In this document: positions 1 through 8,077 of the stretch, one piece after another
How the letters are laid out: every line of letters begins with the position of its first letter
How positions within the stretch are numbered: position 1 is the stretch's first letter
Assembly (NCBI GenBank): GCA_027600665.1
Contig: JADGJL010000539.1
Span: forward strand, 1-17,878
DNA: 17,878 nt
Origin: Irineochytrium annulatum
Taxonomy: Eukaryota; Chytridiomycota; Chytridiomycetes; Chytridiales; Chytridiaceae
Direction of reading: 5' to 3'
The notes under the pieces: model-generated
What the model was told of the DNA's origin: nothing
What the model saw: the letters and a program-made list of their open reading frames with translations, nothing else
Database searches by the model: none
Made by a program: the position numbers and the translations under genes

Positions 1-711
1 CCACCACCACCACGCGTAGCTCCCCTCGCCAAACTCGACGCGGAACTCCTGCGTCACGAGCGTCTGTTCACCCTCCGCGTCGCCGTACCCGTGGATGTCG
101 TCGCCATCATCCTCCTCCTCCGCGTCCCCGTTCCCCCTTCCACGCCGCGAGTTGTAGATCCTCTCGACGTGCCACACGTGCCGCACCCTGGCGACCTCGA
201 CCAGCCCGCCCGCGTGCCTGATCAGGGACAGGTACGAGACGCGCCGGTTCGGGACGAGGTGCTCGACCGTGACCGTCTCCGCGCCGCCGAGGCCCGAGAG
301 GAGGAGGGAGGACTTTGGACGCGACGGCGTGCGCGTCATCCTCGTCCCGGGGCGCGGAAGGCCGTCGACGGACGACCGGGACGGGTAGAGCTGCTCCTGG
401 AGGTCCCGCATCTCGCGCTTCGTCGGGGACGGCGGGGCCTTCGTGAGGTCGAGGGACGCGTGACGCCTGCACCCTGCAGGGGTGAGCTCGCGCATGGTGG
501 GTTCGCCCCTTTTCGATGTTGGAGATAATGATGTCGCGGAGGTGGTGGTGGTGGTGGAAGAGGTCGTGGAGGTAAAAGGGCAGGGCTGGAGTTTGAGGTC
601 CGCGAGGTCCATCCAGTGGCGCTGGTGTCTCGGGTCGACGAGGAGGGCGAAGACGTGGTCGAGGGGGGCGTTGATGATCTCCGACGTCGCGAAGCCGCGC
701 ATCTCCATCAT
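1..711 (-). CDS. START/SRPBCC-fold protein, 5' part (runs off left edge)
   Basis: An open frame runs from ATG 711 to the window edge (237 codons, no stop), so the 3' end is missing. Residues about 7-37 (FATSEIINAPLDHVFALLVD, then PRHQRHWMDL) resemble the first strand and helix of START/SRPBCC lipid-binding folds, where a hydrophobic strand is followed by a D..xxW segment. Residues about 146-190 (TVTVEHLVPNRRVSYLSLIR, then VRHVWHVERIYNS) look like the next strands of the same fold. Between them is an insert of about 100 residues, Ser/Thr/Pro-rich and basic, beginning with a Thr run encoded by a GGT/ACC microsatellite. An acidic loop follows near residues 197-212. ATG 711 is the first in-frame Met; the frame is open back to a TAA near 922, with no Met between. 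A second ATG (708) and a fourth-codon ATG (702) follow directly. The family assignment is by fold pattern only; the ligand is unknown. No intron is needed in this part. Confidence 0.6.
   Translation of the reverse strand, partial: MMEMRGFATSEIINAPLDHVFALLVDPRHQRHWMDLADLKLQPCPFTSTTSSTTTTTSATSLSPTSKRGEPTMRELTPAGCRRHASLDLTKAPPSPTKREMRDLQEQLYPSRSSVDGLPRPGTRMTRTPSRPKSSLLLSGLGGAETVTVEHLVPNRRVSYLSLIRHAGGLVEVARVRHVWHVERIYNSRRGRGNGDAEEEDDGDDIHGYGDAEGEQTLVTQEFRVEFGEGSYAWWWW
539..557. repeat. (GGT)n microsatellite inside the START-like gene
   Basis: Six tandem GGT units on the plus strand are read on the minus strand as a Thr/Ser run near residue 52-60 of the START-like protein. A similar CCA run at 1-13 encodes consecutive Trp codons at the window edge. 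Both are expansion-prone trinucleotide tracts inside coding sequence. Confidence 0.7.
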
Positions 712-1039
712 GGTGTGAATGGCAGGGAAGAGGGCGCGACGAGGGCGCCGGCTGACGTCGCGGTCGCAGTTGGGGGGAGAAGATTCGTTGGGGCCGCAGG
801 CGTTCCAGTGTTCGGCCCCCAAAAATGTGTGTAATGGGGATCTGATGATGTGGCATTCCACTCCATCCTGAATACTCCAATGCGACAGCAGTTCAATAAT
901 ATAGTTTGGGGCCAAGGTAACTTATTTATAGGAATTCATTGATAGTGATTTCCTTTGAAGCCGCTATAGCCAGTTATGCGCATGCCTTTCGTGGCGACAT
1001 TATTTACAAGCGAAGTTCTATTACATAATAATTTACACA
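712..1039 (-). promoter_or_regulatory. Intergenic: cyclase 3' flank and START-gene upstream region
   Basis: This 328-nt gap separates the stop of the cyclase gene (1040) from the ATG of the START-like gene (711), both on the minus strand. A TATA-like string, TATAAATAAG, reads on the minus strand at 930-921, about 210 nt before the ATG. It would imply a leader of roughly 180 nt, or it could be part of the upstream gene's 3' end signal. The part nearer the START gene is GC-rich; the rest is AT-richer. No other coding potential was seen. Confidence 0.35.
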
Positions 1040-4000
1040 CTAGTTATCAATCCACCGCACATACACCCCGGCGCCAATGTCGTGAAAGATTTTCTTTGAC
1101 TTCGACCTCATAGATGCCCTCTCCGCGTCACTCTCAGAGTACTTGCCTAGGAACCCGCAGTACAGCGCCTTGAACAGCACAAGCGACTCGAGCTCATCAC
1201 CTCGCCGGCCCTTCATCTGTTTGCTGACGTGCATCGCAGCCCCTGCCACGTCCCCTCCAAGCCACATCATGCAGGCCTCCAAAAACTCGCACGCCCACCA
1301 GCAGAACACATGCCGCCTCACCCTCCCGAGCTTCACCGCGTGCTTTCGCATCATCCCCATCGCCGATGTAAGCCGCGCCTTCTGCGGCGGGTCCCACTCC
1401 AACTTCCCGCCATCGCCCTTCGCCCCCCCTCCATGCCCGCTGCCACCGGGGTCAAGCAGCAGCACGGCCGGGAACGGTATGCAAGCGACCATGTCCATCA
1501 CGATCGCGCCGATGTCGTCCACGTCGATGATGGCCGCCGATTTCTCGAACGCCTGCAGCGCGAGCTCGAACTGCCCCTCGACGGCGCTCTGCCAGCACGC
1601 GCACAGATCAGCGTTCCCGAACGCGTACCACACGCCGCCTCCCCCCGAGTAGTTGAAGCGGTCGTACAGCTCCCTGGCCTGCTTGATCGTCCCGCCGTCC
1701 CCGATGAGGCCGTCGCCCTTGATCAGGGCGCGCCGGAGGAGGATGGAGCTGTACACGTGCGCGGAGATGCGCTCCTCGCGAAGGAGAGGCGTCGCTTCGA
1801 AGAACGGGCTCGCGCGGTCCTTGATGTGGTCCAGGTTGCCGAGGAAGGCCTGGGGCGTCGCGCCAACGCAGGTCGAGAAGAAGCCGCCGGCGATGTCGCC
1901 GCGCTCGAGGCAGTACTTGGCGTGGCGCTCGAAAAGACCGGGCGCGAGGTAGAAGTCGTGGCGGAAAAAAAGGTTCGCAGCCTTTGTGAACATGTAGGAC
2001 GGGTTGTCGATGTAGCGGTCGTATCGGGTCGCGGCCGCGAAGAGCAGGCGGTGGAGGTGCGGAGCAAAGAAGACGGAGTAGAAGGACATCTTGTGCATAA
2101 GCCAAGACCTATGGTTCAAAGTCAGATTGAAGTTGGCCCGAGGCTGCGCCCGATACATACCAGAAGACCTTGTCTCCATTGTTGCAAATGATGAGGTTGA
2201 CGCATGATAGGATGGCAAAGTAGATCTCATTGATGGAGAACGATTTGTCGAACACGAAGCAATCGATCAGAGTCGACAACACCATGATCTCCATGCTCCT
2301 CTTGCACTCCCTCAAAGCCCCCGCCGCGCAGCCGACCTTTTTCGCCCGTTTCGAGCCAGTAGATCCGCCGAGCGTCAGCACCCACAAAGCGAACACGCGT
2401 CGCTTGAGCGGGCCCAAGGCCGCCACGGCCTCGGCGTCGTTCCGCGGCCAGCGGCCGTTCGTGAGGAGCTCGAGGGCGTCGATTCCCGCGGCCTTCTCCT
2501 TTGGAAAAGACCGGCAGACGGCATAACCTTTCGAGAGGAAGGCCAGCCACTTGGCGCGCCGCATCGGGTCGACGGTCAAAGGGGTCTTGCCTTCCTCGCC
2601 CTTGGCGTCCTCGGTCCGAGACAAGACGTAGCTGAGAAGAGACTCGAGCACACGTACGCCCTCAAGTGGCTGCCATACTTTGACAAGATGGCATCTGTTT
2701 CAAGTACAAGCGTCAGCAGAAGCTCTGACCGAGAAAATGTTGCCCGGCAGCGCTTACCCGAGCTCCTCCTTGTAATCCAAGATCTTCTCCGCTTCGTTCG
2801 ACCGCGCGTAATGGAACTCCACGCTCGGGAGCAACGACCACCTACCCGCCTCGTCCTCGTTCATCCGCGTCTCGAGTACGGCGGCCGTGGTTTTGTGGAT
2901 GTTGGTCCTCTCCTCGTAGGACAGCGACTCGTAAATTGCGTTCAAGATTGTGCAGTGACGGAATGCGCATGCATATAGGGCGGCATCTTCCGATAATATT
3001 GGTGGCGGGTCGCTCGGAGGATCGGCGGCAACTTCATCGCCCTCCTCATGGAAAGGTTCCGCTTCGTAGAAGATGAGGAAGTTGTTGTGGTCGTTGTCTT
3101 TGAGGAGCTTCATGGCGGCCTCGGTCGTGTACTCGAAATTACCGACCTCGATCACGTCTCGAATATCAAAGTCCTAGGTTCGCAGTCAACTACCAAAAAT
3201 TTGAAAAAAGATGGCGCCTTACCAGGCCGAGGACCGAGGCCGTTTTGAGCATCCGCTGCACCGTGACGTCAAGCCGGTCGAACTGAAACATAACCGCAAC
3301 GTCGAGATCCGAAAGTATAGCATCCACGTCGGTGTTTGAGTTGGTCAGCTCCAGCACCCCCTCGGGCGTCACCAGAAATTCGGTTCCAATCATTTCAAAG
3401 AGAACGTCCACCACCATGTTTAGATACAATGGGTTCCCGACCGTCCTAGTATACACGGCTGAAAGAGCTCAGGATTAAGAACAGGGCGAGGAAGCAGACA
3501 AAAAAGAAGAACACCCAACGTACCTGCAGTTATCGCTGGGTGAACCTCGCAAATGTTCATCGGTGAACTGGCCAGCTTATATTTCTGCGCAAAACAGTCA
3601 GCGAGCGAAGCAAATAACAAGGACGCACGATCATGCTGTAAGCTTCTTCCTTGCTCAGCCCATTAAGGACAACATGGACCGTATCTGGTAACGCGATGAC
3701 CTTGTTCATCACTTGGTTTAGAGAATCCTTTAACGGACGAGAGAGGAATTGAATGAATATCTGTAACAGGCACACGGTTAGAAAGCTTGTTTTCTAGCGG
3801 GCCTTTCCCGGGCTATACCTTGGGGCAGAACCTCGACACGAGCATCAAAATCTCCAGCGCCTTCGAATCCAACCACTGCGTGTCGTCGAAAATGAAGACT
3901 GCCGGAGTCTGATCCGAGAAGGCTGTGATGATTTTCATAATGATGAGCGTCAACAGGTTGACCTTGGCCTGCGCGTCCATCGCCTTCGTCGTCGGTGACT

Positions 4001-6577
4001 CATCAAACGGCAGGGAGGGCACTACGGCCGTTAACAAAGGCATTAGGTTGATATCGACCCCGGCTCGGTTTAGGAAGGGTGTGAGGTCCTCCGCCGGGAT
4101 TTGCAGCTGGCGGACAGATTGACCCGGAGTGTGGATGCTTCGCACTGTAGCGAGGGAATGGTATGATCGACGGACGGACATGGTCGTGCTCGCCCGCTTG
4201 GGCCGGCCCCGAGGATTGTGCGTGCGCGCGTTGGCTTTCAAATTGGTAAGGATGAATTGAAGCATTGGCTTCAGGCCCCGGAAAGGCGTCCACTGATCGA
4301 TTTCGCTCCCTTCAACAAAATGTAAGTTGACTGCCCTTCGCATTGGAATGTAGCGGGGGGCGCGACATTACCTTGCGTCATGCAACACTGCGTATTGTCC
4401 CTATCCGCCAAGTCCATGAGGTACCTCGCCAGCGTGGATTTCCCCATACCGGACGCGGCCTCGACGAAGAGGACGGCCCGCCGCTTCTCCCTCGACCAAG
4501 CCTCGTACCTTTCCTGGATGACCCGGCGCTCCTTGTCGTACCCAAACTCCTTCGCCTTCATCTCAACGGGTAGCAATTCCTCCGGTTCCTCATCGTCTTC
4601 CGACACCGCGTGCATACCAAACACATGCAACTCGTCCACCTTCCCCTTCACCCTCACAAGACCAAGGTCGATTGTGTAATGGGAGACTCTAATGCGCTCG
4701 TACGTCTCTTCGTCTACCACGATCAAGTGCTTTTCCTTCGAGATTGAAAGAAGCCGGGCAGCAATGTTAACGACATCCCCTACATCACAAAGTTAGCCCG
4801 CTAACGGAGTCACAAGCCGCGGTTCTTACCTAAAAGCCCCGTGTCACTTCTTCGCTCAGTTCCCAAAGACGAAAACAGAATTTCGCCCGTGGCAACCGAG
4901 ATCGCGACTTTATAGTCGGACCGAATCTTAATGATCTCCTCAGAAAAAAACTTCATCGCTTTGACGCATTGGTCGGAATTGTTTATATGGGCAAATGGTG
5001 GCAGTCCAAAGACCGCAAGTAGCGTTTGCCCTTTATCATCAACTGAAGACATTCGAAGTAAGCGATTGGCGCCAAAAAAGCATCTGACAGCTGTCGCTCA
5101 CCTGAGAACTGTTGGAAGACACCGCCAAAGCGCTTCAAAGCATTGAGGAAAGCCATTATGATCCTCTGGACGCTCTCAAGCTCGAACCCGTTGAGTGAAA
5201 CGAAAACGACGGCCACGTTTCTGAACTCGTCCATGTCCACCTCAAAGGACGTCTCTTTCTCCTTCTCACCCAAGGAACCACCGAGAGTACCCGACTTCGG
5301 CCTCGAGGCTAAGGAGTTTCCTCGATTCCTCGATACCTCGTACGACTGCCCCGGGCCCGTCCCGGACTTGGGCCCTGCGTTAGCGACCCCGTGGACGGTT
5401 TCCCTCCAGTTCTCCTCAAACGGCCGCGTGCTCGGGATCGCGATCCCGTGCGTGATGTCATTGAACGACCCCCTCTTTGAGTTCGCTTGGCTTGCGGCGT
5501 GGGTATGGTTCCCCGTGTCAACCCGCAGCGCAGCGCTCGCGGCGTCCAGCTTCCTCACGAGCGACTGGTTGATGAACTTCCTTATGAAGTCCTCGTCGTC
5601 TTCCCTCGCGACGCCCGAGTCCCGCCTCCAGTTCCCCTTGGTCGATGACCACGTCCGGAAGAAGTGCCCCGCGAGGTCATCGTCATCGAACGCGCGGCCA
5701 AAGATGAGTTTGTTAAGGCCCGCGACGGCGGGCCCGTCCAGGAGCAGGTGACTGTGATCACGGCGCGGGTTTTGGCGCTCGATCATGTCCTTCATTTTCG
5801 GATCTAAGTACGCGAACGCGGCCGCCGAGACGCCCATCTCTCCTTCGCCGGTGCCATCCAGCATCTGGCCCAGCGAGGACATGAACGGGCCCATGACGGA
5901 GTAATCAAGTCGGGACTTCGGGTCACCCAAAACCACCCTGCTGGCCCGTCCCGCTGTCACGGCGAAGTGAAGCCGAAGCGTGCGGATCTTTGCACCTGCC
6001 GAGGCGAATCCATACACGCTGGACGGGTCGTGAAAGACCGTCGACGCGATGTGGAGGCAGCAGGCTAGTGACCGGAAGACAACGTCCCCGATCCGCTCCG
6101 CGGGGGATATAGGAGAAAAGACAACAAGAAGCGCGTCGCCTAAGAGAGAAGAGTAAGATCATTCGTAAGCATATGCATCAACACGCACCGAGAAACTTGA
6201 CGACGTCGCCTTCGTAGAAGTTGATGACCTCGATGATCTAAAGTCGGCGCGTTACCTTTCCGCGTCACCTCCACTACTCCTCACCTTGTTTAGAAACGAG
6301 CCAACAGACTTGGTCAGCAGCTCCGAGGCCAATTTCCCAAGGAATCCCTATTTCGTAGCGCGTAAGTAAACGCGCCTTTCCAGCCGTTCCAGCTCTCGGT
6401 CCTCACCAACTCCGAAGTCATCTTCGAATAACCGCTGATGTCGCAAACAATTACGACTATCTCCTCTTGAACCTGGAAGGCGAGGCCCTGCGTAAGGCGC
6501 GCCGTGATCTCCTGCTTTAGGACGGCATTTCGACTGAGCTCTCGCACGTATTGCGCCGCATACGACGCGACGCTCAT
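1040..6577 (-). CDS. ADCY10: Soluble adenylyl cyclase (ADCY10-type): C1-C2-STAND NTPase-TPR, 13 exons
   Basis: Predicted to make cAMP from ATP in cytosol or organelles; no membrane segment was seen. Exons: 6577-6407, 6347-6285, 6237-6189, 6139-5102, 5042-4830, 4779-4372, 4309-3819, 3760-3629, 3584-3524, 3458-3223, 3173-2758, 2694-2161, 2108-1040. They total 4,881 nt (1,626 aa; human sAC is about 1,610), and every join keeps phase. Cyclase C1, about 38-235: Asp46 in CDISGY, Lys92 and Asp96 in KFLGDALL. A Ser/Gly/basic linker spans about 236-397. Cyclase C2, about 398-570: DKGQTLLAVFGLP near 443-455, Asn516 and Arg520 in GDVVNIAARL. NTPase from about 590: degenerate Walker A AASGMGKS (619-626), Walker B FIFDDTQWLD with Asp789/Asp790, GNPLY (883-887) as the STAND GxP motif. 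The C-terminal half is helical and TPR-like, clearest at 1431-1464. ATG 6577 is the first in-frame Met after a TGA 12 nt upstream, and it puts the first Asp where sAC has it. Bicarbonate response is doubtful because the Arg position is Gly185. The cyclase assignment is firm; individual splice sites are predictions. Confidence 0.93.
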
Positions 6578-6780
6578 GGCCGCGGGCTCTCAGCGTGAGT
6601 AGCGCCCCTGGACGGGACGGGGAGAGGGCGGGCGTCAAGTCGTTCCTGCGAGCGAAGAGATCACCGTCGGGCGGCGCGTAAAGATCAACCTGCTCCGGGC
6701 CACATCTGAAAATCCTGAAAGTCGCTGAAGCCGTCAATTCCATCGTGAGAAGGAGCGAGAATGGTGGCAATTTGGTGCCT
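6578..6780 (-). promoter_or_regulatory. 5' leader of the cyclase gene with an upstream ATG
   Basis: Reading toward the cyclase start, an ATG at 6743 lies 166 nt before the main ATG and in a different frame. Its frame stays open past the main start to about 6348, so it would overlap and could lower translation of the cyclase if it is in the mRNA. Possible acceptors (TCGCTCGCAG ending at 6646, GTCCCGTCCAG further on) mean a 5' non-coding intron is also possible. I could not join the 6743 ATG to the cyclase frame by any good splice pair. Confidence 0.3.
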
Positions 6781-6997
6781 TTTTTCTACAACGGAGAGCA
6801 CAACTGATCAGCTTACGCGAATGTCAGCTGCCGACACAGCTCTTTTTCTTCCCTGGCCGTGGAACTAACAAATATGGCGAGTACTGAGATATAAAATGGG
6901 CTTCGGGTCTCTTCCATGCTGATCGCATCCCAATACTCGACCACCGTCACCCAATGAGGTGAGACTCACGTTCGTGATGCCGCGAAGTCGCACTCAC

Positions 6998-7535
6998 GCT
7001 GGCAGCATGGTGCAGGAGCCCGTAGTCCCTCACGGCAGTGAGGATTTCGGGTAGGTGAAGCTGGACAGCATCGACATTGACGTACAGGCACGTAAGAAGG
7101 GGGAGCTTCCATGTTCACAGCATCGAGTCCCACTGGAGTCGCCCTTCGTCATGATCGCGCCGGACAGCATAATCTTTGAAGGGAACCGTGCGCTTGTCCT
7201 CAAATGGGTTTGCCGTGATGAAAGGTGCCGACCATCTCGTGGTCGCCTAGGAGCCGGAGTGAACCCTTGTAACCGTGCGGAACGACAGGGCTTCCAAGGT
7301 CCTCCCCCGCTGAGCCCATTGTCCATCAGACCACACGCAGCATCCCCATCCCATCCGCAGCTGGTCCAGAGGAGCAGCCGCCCACCGCCGCACTAGAGCA
7401 TTGTCGTTCTTTCACGATGACCGCGGCGTCCGTGTCGAATGACACCGCGGGGAGGTTGCCGAACAGCGGCATGATCTCGCTCGACACGGCCATGGAATCT
7501 ACATCCGCCGAACTGAATGCCAGGCAGGCGTCCAA
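6998..7535 (-). pseudogene. Interrupted coding-like stretch, possibly BTB/POZ-related
   Basis: Several minus-strand segments have the C/G-ending codon bias of the real genes, but no single intact frame holds them. From 5' to 3': a segment at about 7508-7399 (PLFGNLPAVSFDTDAAVIVK); a segment at about 7320-7202 (GYKGSLRLLGDHEMVGTFHH) ending in TGA; then, one frame shifted, EDKRTVPFKDYAVRRDHDEG, an in-frame TGA near 7113, and LPLLTCLYVNVDAVQLHLPE followed by ILTAVRDYGLLHHAAS to 6998. GTGAGT donors sit at 6997 and 6969. The spacing of hydrophobics in the last part recalls the C-terminal half of a BTB/POZ domain, but that is only an impression. At least one frameshift and one stop argue for a decayed copy. 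Alternatives are assembly indels, a multi-exon gene I could not splice, or 5' exons of the cyclase transcript. Confidence 0.35.
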
Positions 7536-7544
7536 GGGTTGGCG

Positions 7545-8077
7545 TGCGCGGCCTCGCTATGGAACTGTGCATTTCATTCGGGGCCAGGACGATATCAGAG
7601 ACGGGTTCTTTCGGAGTCCAATTTTGAATGCAGTGGTGGGCTGTCTAATTTCAGGGAATATTCCAAATTATATGTAAAATATCAGCAAACGTACAAAGTA
7701 TTGAATGCCGTTCGCATGGGTGCAAACTCGACGCAGTAAAAGCAAAAACTGAACAAATTAATGGAGAACGTCGCAAAGCAGTTTGCCCACAGTCACCACG
7801 TAAATTCCCGACAAAACATCACGCACTGCCAAAGGAACACCCTCGCGTGCCCGCACTGGCATGTACTGAGTGGTGGTAAATACAACGAGAATGCGACAGG
7901 ATATCACAACAGGAATACAAACAGGCAAGGTTTTCCACGACGCTGCAATCCGCGTAATCGTGTGCAAAGGGAAAACGTGAATAGTCCATACCGCCGCCAC
8001 AAGTATTAATGATGACTATTAAAGGGTGCAAAAAAATTAAATGTTCGACGCAGACGAAAGAAGATTCCTACAACCGC
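7545..8077. other. Intergenic, AT-richer, no gene seen
   Basis: The stretch from about 7620 to 8060 turns AT-rich. It holds only short open frames on both strands with no codon bias or recognisable motif. It lies downstream of the coiled-coil gene's stop (8078) and presumably holds that gene's 3' UTR and end signal. The minus strand there has T-rich runs (for example around 8030-8040), but no clear AATAAA. Nothing else is supportable. Confidence 0.5.

Noticed and set aside
107..880. Long minus-strand open frame rich in Arg, Pro and His
   Set aside because: It is the other-frame shadow of the START-like gene; its composition is typical of GC-rich antiframes and it has no domain-like pattern.
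1229..2191. Plus-strand open frame of 320 codons opposite the cyclase 3' exon
   Set aside because: It is a mirror of a GC-rich, C/G-ending coding exon. The minus strand has a spliced protein with clear sAC domains, while the plus frame has no motif.
5143..5751. Plus-strand open frame of 202 codons opposite the C1-C2 linker exon
   Set aside because: It is the antisense of the cyclase exon, with low-complexity Ser-rich translation and no independent start or splice evidence.
6348..6743. Upstream ATG frame as the true N-terminus of the cyclase
   Set aside because: It is not in frame with the C1 domain, and no good donor/acceptor pair brings it into frame; the ATG at 6577 already gives a normal sAC N-terminal length.
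7055..7396. Plus-strand ORF of 113 codons
   Set aside because: It overlaps the better-biased minus-strand coding-like segments and has a low-complexity Pro-rich end; I preferred the minus-strand pseudogene reading.
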